From Darksidea phi (taxonomy: Eukaryota; Ascomycota; Dothideomycetes; Pleosporales; Lentitheciaceae): DNA of 64,000 nucleotides. The notes beneath the pieces were generated by a model. The model was not told where the DNA came from and did not search any database. It saw only the letters and a program-made list of their open reading frames with translations. Where the stretch lies: NCBI GenBank assembly GCA_030770425.1, contig JASJFT010000005.1, positions 1 to 64,000 on the forward strand. The letters run 5' to 3'. The position numbers were made by a program, and so were the translations under genes. Shown piece by piece: positions 21,103 through 32,404 of the stretch. Numbering within the stretch: the stretch's first letter is position 1; every line of letters starts with the position of its first letter.

Positions 21103-24100
21103 TCACGGTCGCACCCTGGCCGCACTTTCATTCGTCTCAGCATTGACACCAATTCCAAAGACACGCTTCTTCTTCTTGCCCTTCTTGTCACCATACTTCT
21201 CATCGAATTTCTTGATCGCATTGAGGCTGCTCATGTCTTCCGAAATACTCGCGCTAATTTCTTGCAGCGCCTTGTCAAAATGCCGGGCATGCAATACACG
21301 CGTTTCTGGGAAGTCATATTTTTGCTCGCGAGACAATCGGGGAGGTTTGATGTCTTGTGGCAATATTGATGAGGCTTCTGGGTCGGAGACAGCGAGTTTT
21401 GCAGCAGTGATGGCAGCCTGTTCATTTTCCTCTTTGACACATGCTAGTGCTGCGGACACCGCGAGGTTTTTGAGATCGGAACCGCTATAGAAAGGTGTTC
21501 GTTTAGCGAGATCTTCTAGATCAACGGAGTCATCGAGCTGCTCGCCACGAAGATGAATCTTCAGAATCTCATGTCGGTCGGACTGCATGGGTAGATCGAC
21601 CAACAACCGCCTTGGCAGTCGTCGGATGACAGCATCATCCAAGTCGAAGGGGCGGTTGGTAGCGACCATAACAAACACAGAAAGATCGTTCAAGCCATCC
21701 CACTCCTTGAGAAATTGGTTTAATATGTCGCGATGTGAACTCCTCTCACGCCCTACATCCCGTGATGAGAAGATGGCATCCGCTTCGTCAAGGAAGACAA
21801 TGCAGGGCGATAGTTTCCGAGCTAGGGAGAAGACAGCAGTGACGTTCTTCTCTCCTTCTCCGACGTACTTGTCCATGATCGAGCTCCCAGAGACTTCAAG
21901 CACGGCACATCCGCTTTCTTTCGCAACAGCTTTGGCGAGCATAGTCTTTCCGGTTCCTGGAGGACCATACAGCAGTGCACCAGAAATCTTCTCGGTGGCG
22001 AGTACGCCGTAGCTGAAAGCATCCGGGCGGAGGAAGGACATGGATGTGAGTGTCCGGATTGAGTCCACAGTCTCCGCTGGCACATGGACTTGATCAAATG
22101 TAGTTTTGATTTGATCCGGGTTGGCAATGCCTGGCATCAGCCGCTTCTCATGCTTGTTGGCGGTTATTGAAAGGCTCTCTAGTTTGCGCTCGCGAGCACG
22201 ATGAGTGGGCCTTCCGGGGCGTGATTGTCTTGCTGTGGTCTCGTCTATCTTCTCTTGCACTCGCTTCTGCCACCCTTCACCCAAGCGAGATGACTTCTGC
22301 TCTTCGACCTTGAACTTTGCATAAGAAGCCTTGGTTTCATCACTTACTTTCAGCAGACTCATGGAGAGAGCGACATGTGCCCACTGTAGATGATCGCCAA
22401 TGGTGTCCGTAAGGTGGAGTCCCAGTGCAGTCAAGGCTATCCGATGCACCTCATCGTAGCTCAGAACTCTCCAGGAACAGAATTCCGGAAACAGTGACGC
22501 ATAGGTGCGTAGATCCTCCTGACTTTTTTCTCGATCCGAAATGTGTCGCGAGGCCACCGGGTCAAGACATCGTAGCATGTCTTGTATGTGACGTAGATTA
22601 ATGGTCCGATATTTTCTCTTTTCCGTGCTTGTTATCGAGGATGCTTGTTGCAAAGCGAGGTATTTAGCTTTTGTCTCTAGAACGGGATGAACGTCGGAGT
22701 CGTGCGAATTAGCAGCTGATTCGACAGGGACGACAATCGTTCGGAAGAAGTCCGCTTCATCTTCAGACTGAAGGCTCTGAAAGCCTCTCGCCGACATCTC
22801 TGGAGTAAGATCCTCCGAACACGTACTACCCACTATCATGATACTTTCTCCCGCGCTTCTTCGCTTGCGGACGATCTCTTCGAGTTTTTCAATTACACGG
22901 CCGCCATATTGAGTACCATGTAGCTCTCTGAAGTCCTTGATGTAAATTATTTTTGACGTGGGAACTTTCAACACCCTCTTTGAGTATGTCTCAACAGTTA
23001 CAGCAAGGTTAAAGCGGGACATTGCCTTGGGTGGTAGAGCAGTGGCGAGATCGACCTTCTCTCCAACAGGGGGTACTGAAGGATTGAAGAACGCGGGTGG
23101 CGGGGAGTTTGAAGCCTTAATTTTGGGAGCAGGAACAGCTTCAGTAATGCTTCCAGTTCTGACGAGGCCATGCGATCGTTTGGTCTCAGTAGAGTCTAAT
23201 AGACTCTCGAGTAGGTTCGCAAGCTTCATGTCTTCCAATTGAGTCTCACCTGGAGTCTGTGCCCGGGTTTGAGACTCGTGCGATGAGGCGACCTCAGATA
23301 CCGGCACTTGTAACTTCAGTCTTTCTGCGAGGGCTTTGGATATTGCCGAGAGGGTTAGTATACGTATTGGCAGACGTGGCCCCATGGACCCCGGTCTGAC
23401 GCCATGAGGACTCATCGGGAAAGCCGAGGCCGCTGTATCGTCTTGATCATCAGCCAGAGGATCAAGATAATCTTCGATATCGTCACCAAGCTGCGGGTTG
23501 GCTCGATAGGTCTCATATCCTATAGAACGTATCGAGTGTGGCGATGGTTCCGAGCGCTCGGACAGATAATCTCCGCCAATTTCTGCGAGATCCTGGGCGT
23601 GCAATACAACAACTTCGGCTCCTAATTCGGATGCGGCAGACATGACGGTTCTTGTCATCAGTCCGTCCTGACCGTTAGACGGACAATGCAGGACCAGATT
23701 TGTCTTTGCCGATGGAAAAGAGTCAGACGAGGCCGGCTGCAAGGTGGATAGAGAGGCTGCAATAGTCGCTCGAATCTCAGCCAGTACAAAGGGCGGCACT
23801 TGGTTTCCAGGTTTGGTGTTCATGCTCGCCAGAGCCTCGCACTGCTCCTCTATTGAATTTGCCACGTCCCGGGTTGTCCGTTGCCAATTGGCAACCATCT
23901 CTGCAAGGCGTTTATCGCGCAATGTTGGGATGTCGGTCATTGGTTCCTCCACTTTGTGCTTGCCTACGGCCATACGGCCTAGGAGTCTGTGCAGCTTCTC
24001 GCTGTCAACATACGGATCCTCCCCCTGTTCTAGAGCCTGCACCACGCTCTCGTTATCTGCGGCGCCTAGTGTGGAAGCCAATTGCCGTGCGAATTGTCTC

Positions 24101-24678
24101 CTTTGCTCCGCATCCAAACCACTGTCCCAAGTGCCCCAGAGGAACTGAGTCAAAAGCTTCACCCCGGCCGACGGTCTGCCCAGCGGAATCGTACATGTGC
24201 TGGTTTCTTCTGAATCTCGGCGCTGCAGCGACAAGGTGATGGCGTTCTTCGCGCCACGCTTCGGGGCATCCTGGCGCACCTCCTCTCGACAGAAAACATT
24301 CCGCTTCAGAAACCAGTCGGGGATCACCACGGGCGGAAGATCCTGTGCGCGACTACGTCTTTGGGAGCGTCGCAGAGCCGACGAGTACCTCCGCGTCATC
24401 TCCCGCGAGCGCTGCAGCTTCTGAGCCAGATCCTCGGCGTTTTCTGCTGCTACCCCCGTGTTTGCTTGCGCAGCCGTCGTCTTCTCGCCCTCCTTGTCTG
24501 CGCCATTGCCGTCGGTGGGCTTGCTCTCTGTGCCAGCTGGGGGCGTTGGGTTCTCCGCGAGGCAGCGGGTAGCGTGGAACGATCGAGTTCGAGGCGGAGA
24601 AGGGTATCGGCGACCGCGGATGATTCGAGCTGGGCTTCGTGTTGATGCCCGCAGTGCTGGTCGGATAGCGGCATACAT
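21103..24678 (-). CDS. Mitochondrial AAA+ ATPase (Msp1/spastin-like AAA domain, 1191 aa)
   Basis: Intronless. The N-terminus (MYAAIRPALRASTRSPARII..., Arg/Ser-rich, no acid residues for about 35 positions) is a typical mitochondrial presequence, ending near RSFHATRCLAEN. Residues about 60-850 form a long region without a recognised domain. The C-terminal AAA core starts near residue 870 and has Walker A GPPGTGKTMLAKAVAKESG (about 905), Walker B CIVFLDEADAIF, a sensor-1 VATNRP and the Arg-finger stretch VIRRLPRRLLVDLP. This arrangement matches fungal mitochondrial AAA proteins related to Msp1/ATAD1 in the core, but the protein is far longer than Msp1 (about 360 aa). Likely role is ATP-driven remodelling or extraction of proteins in mitochondria. 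Divergent from the MFS gene. Confidence 0.88.
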   Translation of the reverse strand: MYAAIRPALRASTRSPARIIRGRRYPSPPRTRSFHATRCLAENPTPPAGTESKPTDGNGADKEGEKTTAAQANTGVAAENAEDLAQKLQRSREMTRRYSSALRRSQRRSRAQDLPPVVIPDWFLKRNVFCREEVRQDAPKRGAKNAITLSLQRRDSEETSTCTIPLGRPSAGVKLLTQFLWGTWDSGLDAEQRRQFARQLASTLGAADNESVVQALEQGEDPYVDSEKLHRLLGRMAVGKHKVEEPMTDIPTLRDKRLAEMVANWQRTTRDVANSIEEQCEALASMNTKPGNQVPPFVLAEIRATIAASLSTLQPASSDSFPSAKTNLVLHCPSNGQDGLMTRTVMSAASELGAEVVVLHAQDLAEIGGDYLSERSEPSPHSIRSIGYETYRANPQLGDDIEDYLDPLADDQDDTAASAFPMSPHGVRPGSMGPRLPIRILTLSAISKALAERLKLQVPVSEVASSHESQTRAQTPGETQLEDMKLANLLESLLDSTETKRSHGLVRTGSITEAVPAPKIKASNSPPPAFFNPSVPPVGEKVDLATALPPKAMSRFNLAVTVETYSKRVLKVPTSKIIYIKDFRELHGTQYGGRVIEKLEEIVRKRRSAGESIMIVGSTCSEDLTPEMSARGFQSLQSEDEADFFRTIVVPVESAANSHDSDVHPVLETKAKYLALQQASSITSTEKRKYRTINLRHIQDMLRCLDPVASRHISDREKSQEDLRTYASLFPEFCSWRVLSYDEVHRIALTALGLHLTDTIGDHLQWAHVALSMSLLKVSDETKASYAKFKVEEQKSSRLGEGWQKRVQEKIDETTARQSRPGRPTHRARERKLESLSITANKHEKRLMPGIANPDQIKTTFDQVHVPAETVDSIRTLTSMSFLRPDAFSYGVLATEKISGALLYGPPGTGKTMLAKAVAKESGCAVLEVSGSSIMDKYVGEGEKNVTAVFSLARKLSPCIVFLDEADAIFSSRDVGRERSSHRDILNQFLKEWDGLNDLSVFVMVATNRPFDLDDAVIRRLPRRLLVDLPMQSDRHEILKIHLRGEQLDDSVDLEDLAKRTPFYSGSDLKNLAVSAALACVKEENEQAAITAAKLAVSDPEASSILPQDIKPPRLSREQKYDFPETRVLHARHFDKALQEISASISEDMSSLNAIKKFDEKYGDKKGKKKKRVFGIGVNAETNESAARVRP

Positions 24679-25629
24679 ACGGGATCCTGGGACCCCTCGC
24701 GTTTGCGGAGAGGTTCAATGCCTATAAAAAGCGGTTGCAGAGCAAAGATGGTGTTGTTTGGCTGCCAATAACTTTTCCATTCATTATCCATCCTTGCACG
24801 CCAAGCTTTCGGCTAAGCTTGCCGTTTGCGACCGCAAGCAACTACAAATGTTCAAGTCCTCCAAAATGACTTGCGAAGAAATGGGCGGGGGGACGGCGTA
24901 GCTGAGCGACATTTGGGTAGATAAATCATCATCTGATCGCCGACGACCAAGGCGTCAAGTGCTTGCATTAGGACCGCTTTTCACCTACAAGGAATTTAAG
25001 CTGGATGATGTGAAGCACGCTACTCAATAATGACCGTTGTACTGGCTAGAGGAGACGAGCCCTTTGATCCCTTCACCGAGACCTCCTTCTACACCCGTTC
25101 GATCGGCAGAAACAATGTAGATATTCCCAACCTCATCACACGACGGCAAGAGGTACCCAGGGCACGATGATGCAAGAGTCCCATCCCAACTCTCAGCGGC
25201 TGCGCGAAATGACCGCTTACCTGGTTGAGAATGGTAAGCGCCCCCTCAACGTTGTGCTCAACCCACCGGTTCACGTAGCTTAGGGCAACGTCCCCTTGGT
25301 ACTATACCCACAGCATCACTGCATGGCCAGTACGGCAGCCTGTAGCCATGGCGGAGTCACAAGCGGATAGAGACTTCGGGATGTCAGAGGTGTCATAGGC
25401 GATGCAAACTATGGATGGAGGTGGTAGAATTTTCGTACCCACACAGTGCGTCGGCCGCGCAGAAAATGTACTTATTGGTCAAGTACGTGCTCTTTCTTCT
25501 TACCTCCAGCTAACACGTACTTCGCTAGTTCTCAGGCCATAGTGGATGTGATTCTTTCCCTCTCATCTAGAGAAGGGTCCGCCGTGAGCACTGCAGGTCT
25601 ACTACACACCTCGACAATTATTTAGAACG
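24679..25629. other. Divergent intergenic region with possible gene remnants
   Basis: About 950 bp between the AAA ATPase (minus) and the MFS gene (plus). It holds a 46-codon frame from ATG 25030 (MTVVLARGDEPFDPFTETSF...) and a textbook 46-bp intron-like segment at 25483-25528 (gtacgtg...gctaac...ttcgctag) that would join MEVVEFSYPHSASAAQKMYL to SQAIVDVILSLSSREGSAV. Both look coding but do not assemble into one recognisable protein, so they may be a decayed gene or an unannotated small gene. Confidence 0.35.
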
Positions 25630-27242
25630 ATGCAGGCAGACCCTAGAGAGAAGAGTAAGTGCACTTCAATGTATCCTATTTCGGCGCAAAAAAGGCTTAC
25701 TATGCCAGATATGGGGTATCTTATCCACATTCCTTTGCGGTGCCCGGACTCGGCGTACAGCTCGAGAAAGAACTCAAATGAGCCACCACAAACAGCGGAC
25801 GGCTCAACAACGTCGGAGATCTGTGAGGAGAAGCTCCTCAAGAGGGAGCCCTGCCAGGACGGAGAAAACTGCGGGGCCGCGGTGACAAAAGCACAGCAGT
25901 GGAGAGCACTGCTGGCTACATCTCTGCTGGCTTTCTGGGTCGTGGGCAAGTAGACATATTGCCTCCGTGAGACGCATACTGATCCGAACAGGACTTGCCC
26001 AGAGCTTCGGCATATGGCAGAGACATTATGGCAGTGATATAGCGGTGAAAAACGGGATCATTCAACCTAACGACATGACCCAAAGAGCGGCTATTGCGAC
26101 CATCGGGTCGTTGAGTAACGGGGGCATCGTTGCCGTTTTTGGGATGTTTTACTACCCGTATTTGCCGCGGATTGGAAAGCACGTCCGATCACTGTGTTGG
26201 GCCGGAACGCTGTTGATACTAGTGGGGTTCGCAGTGGCAGCTAGCAGCAAGAATGTAAGCGCTGTAGTCATACGATGTCTGAGCGGAAGTGCTAACATGA
26301 TCGACTTAGCTTGCCGTCCTTGTCTTTGCCCAGGGATTGCTCGTCGGAATTGGAAGTGGTGTACTCCTTTACACGCTCACTCCAATACTACCTGAATACT
26401 TTGGCCGTAACAGCGGCCTAGCACAAGGTGTTCCGATGGCCGCTGCTTCTGCCGGCGGTGCATGTCTATCCGTGGCTACCCCTGCGCTGTTGGAAGCTGT
26501 TGAGACGAGAGCAACCCTGGGCATTCTCGCTGCGATGAGCCTCGCCGTGTGTGGTATCGTTAGCATGCTTGCACAGCCGCCCCGGAAATTCGAACGACGC
26601 AGCTCGCACTTGGTCAGCTGGGGGGACTTTAGGAAGCCAATCTTCACGTTCCTCTTCGTCGCCAACCTGATACATCCGCTGACCCTCACCACTCCTATGA
26701 CCTTTGGACCCGAGTTCAGCGAGTCGCTCCATTTCAGCAATAAGATGGGCTCCGTACTCCTTGCCGTGAGCAGTGCAGTGGGATGTCCGTCGAGGCTCCT
26801 CAACGGCTATGTGGCTGACAAGATTGGGCATCTCAACATGCTCCTGCTTGCGACAACTACATACGCTTTAGGCACGTGGGGCTTGTGGCTCTCGGCTGCA
26901 CAGAGGCACAACGGCACGCTATGGATCGTCTTCACCGTCGCTCACGGTGTCGTGAATGGCACCTTTAACACGGTGATCAATTCCATCCAGAGACAGCTGT
27001 TTGGGGACGAAATGTACTACCCATACAACGGCGCGATGACCTCGATCAGAGGCGTCGGCTACGTGATTGGGGTTCCGGTTGCGGGGGCACTGGTGAGCAG
27101 GGTCAAAGACGCAGAGCTGACCGGAGACGACTTCACGAAGCCTATAGTCTACACAGGCGTCCTGCTCGCGTTGTCGATGCTGTGCATGGCCGCCATACGC
27201 GCGCTAGACGCGCAGAAGAAGGGCTGGACGTGGCGGCGATGA
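25630..27242 (+). CDS. MFS transporter, monocarboxylate-transporter-like (503 aa)
   Basis: Plasma-membrane permease of the major facilitator superfamily, closest in layout to fungal monocarboxylate-permease (MCT/Mch) proteins. Exons 25630-25945, 25992-26254 and 26310-27242 (1512 nt). Intron 1 has a GC donor (G|gcaagt) and joins FWVVG to LAQSFGIWQRHYG; intron 2 has a clear gctaac branch site. The N-terminus is a hydrophilic cytosolic leader of about 85 residues. Then come 12-helix-type hydrophobic segments, with LLVGIGSGVLLYTLTPILPE and YFGRNSGLAQGVPMAAASAG typical of helices 4-5, RLLNGYVADKIGHLN after helix 7-8 (the MFS loop motif), and a short basic C-terminus. An alternative frame-keeping intron could remove part of the leader after 25652. 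The substrate cannot be read from sequence. Confidence 0.85.
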
Positions 27243-27775
27243 AGGGCAGTGGGTGGCCACGAATGCTGAATCTACTCTTCACGTGTTGTTGCACTGCGCG
27301 GATGGCTGCACTTGAGTGATATGTACTGTAGAGGTTGATGTGATGCGAACCGACATGAGCTTACCCGGATAGGCTAGCGACTGGCGGACGGCTGGGGCAT
27401 CCCTGTCTTGTTTCGATCGCCAGGCCAATTTCAGGCCGCCTGGGATCAACACCCTTTGAAGCTAGCAAACATAAACTCAGCTCGGGCCCTCCGCCATCAC
27501 GCCGCATGAAGCACACCTCGATACGCGCCAGAAGCTGCACCGTCCCTTTCGCATCTCTCTCACTTCTAATTGCCGCTCCCCCCACCCCTCATGGCACGAT
27601 ACCGACGATAGACTGTACCCAGGCCTCGCGGGGCTAACGTGAGCTAGCTCTTCACCTCCTCCATTCCCCCCATCACCTACCCAACGAACTCCCGCCGGCA
27701 AGCGCAATGCACCCTCGTTGAAATGATTGCCGTCGCCAGGCGCCGTTACCTTCGACATCGCTGGCCCAAAAAGCC
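27243..27775. other. Intergenic region upstream of the WD40 gene
   Basis: About 530 bp between two plus-strand genes, C-rich on the plus strand from 27540 to the ATG. Only antisense short frames. Contains the promoter and 5' UTR of the WD40 gene. Confidence 0.4.
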
Positions 27776-30700
27776 ATGTCGCTCACCACCCCCAGTAACT
27801 CCCGGATGATGAGTCCTGTCTGGGGCGGCATCAAGCTCACGCCGTCGCCGTCACCCTTCCTCAAGACCACGCCGCTGCGCTCGCCCACCAAGCCGCAACG
27901 CGCCGAAGCGAGTCTTGCTCTTCGGCACGTCATTGGCACCACGACAAACTCGGCCAATGCTTTCGACAGCCTGTCCTCGGCGCGCTCCTTTGCCTTCTGC
28001 GCAGGCGCCGCCGCCGTCCTGGCGACCGTTGACGAAGCGCATCGCGTCACACAGCGCTTCTACCGCGCGAGGCCGACGACGAACCCCATCAATCCTTCCG
28101 CCTCTGTGTATGGAGGCCCTTCGACACCCACCCAAAACGAGAGTCGCAATCGCACTGCCGCGTCCCTCCGCGACGCCGGCATAGGCGGCTCCCCACTGGG
28201 CTCCCCCGCCCATGACTGGAGCGATTCTCCTAGCAGCAAGAGTTGGTCCGCACGGGATAGGATAAAGGCTGCGACATGTGTGTCTTTCAGTCCTGACGGA
28301 AAGTTCCTGGCTATCGGAGAGGTGAGCACACGCACTAGTTAGCTCGGCCGATAACATATACTGACATGATCAGACTGGTTACAAACCACGCGTATTGATC
28401 TTCTCCACAGCATCTGATGCGCCCTCGGACACGCCTCTGACTTCGATTGCGGACCACACTTTTGGCGTCAGATGCGTCGCCTTCTCTTCCGACTCTCAGT
28501 ATCTTGCAAGTTTGGGCTCCTCCAATGATGGCTTCTTGTATATCTGGAGCATTAATTCGCGGACCGGTGCTGCCACGCTGCACTCCAGTAACAAATGCAC
28601 GAGCAATATCAACCGAATAGCTTGGATGGGCACCAGTTTAATCACGTGAGTCCACTATTTCCTACGTCTGACGCGATGGCGCTGACTGTCGCATAGTGTT
28701 GGTACCAGACACGTCAAAGTATGGCGGATTGAAGATCCTAACTCGACTCCGCGCCTTTCGAAGGTTCGACAGAGCGATGTAATGCCTCTTTCCAGCAGTG
28801 TCCACAAGACATTGCCTGGCAGGAATTGCCTTCTCGAGAGCTTGTTGGAAGCCAACTTTACGAGCGTAGTTGCAGTGGCCCCCTCCAAAGCCATCGTAGC
28901 ATCAGACAAAGGCGACATCTGTCTTATTGATGACAGCGATGGGACCCAGCGCTTCTCCAAGGTCGCTGAGGCTGGCGTTGCGGTTACGGCGATGGCTGTA
29001 GACGCAAAGGGGCGTCTTCATTTGGCTAGCAGTCAAGGCGGCCTCAGGACTCTCAACATCAGAGAAACCGTTACCGCTATGACGCCACCGCCCTCACCAC
29101 CGCCACGAGTAGAGTCTCCAACGGTCATCCTGACCTCAACTTCCCACAAGATCGAGGCCGTGGCTTCTCTCGTCGATTACATTGTTACCATTGACTCACA
29201 GCACTCGATCCGCCTCTCACACCTCTGTGCTTCGGATGACGAGTCGCTCATCGGGGAAGTTGTACAAAGGCTACCCGCACACGGGGCGCCCGTGCTAGGA
29301 GTAGCTTCTCTCGGAACGCCAAACACTGCTGACGCCTCCTTCTACACCTGGTCTACTGGAGGCTCTATCTTGTTCTGGAGCCCGGGCGGTACGTGTAGGG
29401 AGACTGTTGAAGTGCAGCTTGAACAGTTTGATGGAGCAAATGTCGACAGCAATGAGCTGAGGATTGTGGGTGCCTCCTCTGATGCCAGCCTGCTTGTGAC
29501 TGGCGACAAGTACGGCGTACTCAGGTAAGTTCTTTCTATCTTTGATGGTGAACACATGCTTACAATCTCCAGGATCATCAATCGTCAGTCTAAAACAAGT
29601 ACATTTAACTTCAAGGCTCACGCAAATGAGATCACAAGCATATCCATATATGAAGCGCAAGAACCAGCATACATTGCTACTAGTGCGCGAGACCGCATGA
29701 TCCAAGTCTTCCACAAGAAAAAAGATGCATGGGACTTGATGCAGACCCTAGACGAACACGTGGGTGCTGTAACTGGGACCCTCTTCTCTAGCAAAGGTGA
29801 TCGGCTCGTCTCGATGAGTTCGGACCGTACCCTCGTTGTTCGCCAGCTAGTGTCTCGTGAAGAAGAGGGTGAACCGATGAGCGCGTTCTTGATTCTACGG
29901 ACCATCATATTGAAGGCCACACCGGCTTCCATGACCTGGGACGTGGATCAGGATGACTTCCTGTTGGTTTCGACGATCGATCGACAGGTCCACAAATACG
30001 ACTTGCGCAACGGACAATGCCTCAACAGCTTTCGGGCTTCTGACTCTGACGGTGGTGACGCTGTCGTCCTTTCCTCCCTTGCTCACGTTCCGCGTGGTTG
30101 GGGCTCCCCATTAATTGCGGGCGTATCGAGCACTGATAAGTCAATCCGGTTGTATGATGAGAGTGGAACCTTGGTTGCCCGTGATTGGGGCCATACTGAG
30201 GGTGTGACGGATATTGCTCTGGTGAACATGGACGGCGCAACGGACGCAAACAGCCGTGAGAAGTCTCTGGTGACGGTAGCAGTCGACGGTACTATCTTCG
30301 TATGGGGTCTATTGCTTCAATCCCCGAATCGTGGAGACTTGTCGAAATCAATGGACCTTCTTGGACCGAGCACACCAATGAACCAGGACTTATTAGCAAG
30401 CAGGCCGCCACTGCGACGTGTCTTCTCCCAGTCTGAGCTTGCCAGATTCCAACACTCGCCCGATGAAGATCAGACCACCCCAACAGGCAGTCGCTCACCG
30501 AAGCTACGCAAGAGGCTTTCCAAGTTTGCATTAGCACAGACACCGAAGCTGGAACCTTCACCGTTGCCCAGTATCCCGCGTGACCGAACTACAGGCTCTA
30601 CTGGACAGGGAACGTTGCGGCGGTCAAATCGCAATCGCTCACCATCGCCTCCTAGTCCCCGCAACCCTCAAATTGCAAAGAGGCGTTCGTCTGTCGATGT

Positions 30701-31160
30701 TCGGCTCCGTTCCAAGGCTCCAGTGAATGAATTTGGCAGTCTCGGTGCTTCGACCGAGAGTCTTTGTCGGACTCTGCGTGCCTATCGGAAGCGTCTCACC
30801 AACAGTAACGATAGCTTGAGTCCCGACGTAGTTCGAGAGGTAGAACGCGAGCTCGCTTTGACCGTGCGAGTGGTTGGTGAGAAGGCCAAATCGAACGACT
30901 CTGTGAACGAAACAGTCATGGTCAAGTTGCTCGATCAGTACTCCGAGCGACTAGTCAGCATATTAGACGAAAAAATTGCCGCTAGCGTCGCACTCCGCGC
31001 CAGAGAGAACAGTGAGAGTGGCATGTCAGGCGGGTTGGCCTCACCAGCATTAATAGAAGAAAAGGCTAGGGGCCAGCTAGAAGAAGGCGATAGGGTGACA
31101 GAAGACTCTACGAATGGCGACGCGGATTCGTCGGTTCCCGGCACCAAGTCACAAGGGTAA
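27776..31160 (+). CDS. WD40-repeat scaffold protein, WDR62/MAPKBP1-like (1077 aa)
   Basis: Exons 27776-28321, 28374-28645, 28697-29524 and 29573-31160 join in frame to 1077 aa. WD repeats start near residue 165 (AATCVSFSPDGKFLAIGE) and continue with VRCVAFSSDSQYLASLGSSN, FLYIWSINSR, HVKVWRIED, ITSISIYEAQEPAYIATSAR, GAVTGTLFSSKGDRLVSMSS and IALVNMDG...TIFVWGLL, enough for two tandem propellers as in WDR62/MAPKBP1. The GFLYIW blade and the RIIN-type junction after the low-complexity PPSPPPR loop fit that family. The C-terminal third is Ser/Arg/Pro-rich, ending in a helical segment (SLCRTLRAYRKRL, VVREVERELALTVRVVGEK). In animals these proteins scaffold JNK signalling and spindle poles; the fungal role is not established here. 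No transmembrane or signal sequence. Confidence 0.85.
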
Positions 31161-32404
31161 TGGGGCAGGTAAAAGGCGTGTACAGGGAATGATAATTGGC
31201 GTTCAGGACATTGAGCATCCTCATTCTTCAGAGATCATGTGGGCATTGGAGTTTAGTCGGAGTTTACGCACGTTGGCTACTTCTGCTCGATACCACTTAT
31301 GATAGTGTAGTTTAGCAAGATCAAGTTCCTCTCGCCGAGGGCTACTCAAATATTCGGCTCCAAAAGTTTAGCGGGTCAGTTGGGGAATGACGCCACTCTG
31401 GGGGGGTTGGGGTAGCATAGGCGGAGCCCCCGCACGCCTAGGCTTGTCCAAAACGTCAGCCAATGTTCGGACGGGCGGTCGCTATGACGACTACAGACGA
31501 TTCGCCAAGCAACACCTTCAAGAGGACACAAGAGTGAATGTGTATATCGCAATGGTTGGTCGGATTTCTTTGATATCTGCCTTCTCGACTTCTTGAAACA
31601 TGGCTCTGCTCGAAATCGAGATGCATATGCCAGGACATCAGAGACAGTACCGTAACCAACAAATACCTGGGCCATGGTTTGTTCGTTGCTAGATTGGCTA
31701 TGTGCCAGCGCCTCGGGTCGTGATATGCGACTGCTTTCCAGCAGCCCGAAACTGTGCGAATGCTGTACTCCACTCCCGGGTCCCGGCTGGGATCGCCTTT
31801 ATGTCATTGGCTCTCTAAGGCGATGTTCAAAGTTGCTCCGAACTCGAATACATCACATGGTCGAACCTTCACCTGCACATGCACCTGGGACTAGGTATGG
31901 GGCGCAGCCTTTGGCGACAGCGGTGCGTGGGCAGTGGATGCGACGAGACAGCACGAGACACGTGCGTTATGGAAAAGATTCCTTAGGAGGAACTGGTCCG
32001 CAGATCTGGCCTGAAGGTCTTCTTTATTAGGGCCGCGGCAATGGGTGGAGCATCGCCGGTCCAACGGATTTTGAAAACCGCCAAGCATCGTAAGTGGCTA
32101 TCGAGCGGTGCCTCTTAAAGAACCGCGCATCGCCCGTTGCCTGTCTCTTGATCCGCTACTCTCTCCTCGCTTTGTGGCAGAAGCTTGGTGCTACGATACT
32201 CGTTGACAGCTCCTTCTGCCAGCCCCTTGCGCCTCTGCAACCATCGTCAATTTGCGCCGCTGCAGCAATCAATCGTCGCCCAAGCCCTTTACCCGGAGTC
32301 GAGACATATATCTACTATAGCATCCGAAGGTCCCATCCACCGGCTAAGCAGAGAGCGCGTCGCCGCCGCAAGCCGCCTGCCCCTACAACGCCCACATTTA
32401 CAAC
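31161..32404. other. Intergenic region upstream of acetyl-CoA synthetase
   Basis: About 1.2 kb. No gene recognised; the open frames are short and lack domains. The part from about 32100 to the ATG is C-rich on the plus strand, as expected for a 5' UTR. Confidence 0.4.
31398..31426. promoter_or_regulatory. Two CreA-like SYGGRG motifs upstream of acetyl-CoA synthetase
   Basis: CTGGGG at 31398-31403 and GCGGAG at 31421-31426 match the carbon-catabolite repressor consensus SYGGRG; a third match, GTGGAG, is at 32045-32050. Acetyl-CoA synthetase genes are known CreA targets in Aspergillus. The six-base motif is common by chance, and these two lie about 1 kb from the ATG, so this is only suggestive. 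Confidence 0.2.

Noticed and set aside
23744..24239. Two plus-strand ORFs over 120 aa
   Set aside because: They lie inside the AAA ATPase coding region on the other strand and have no domain.
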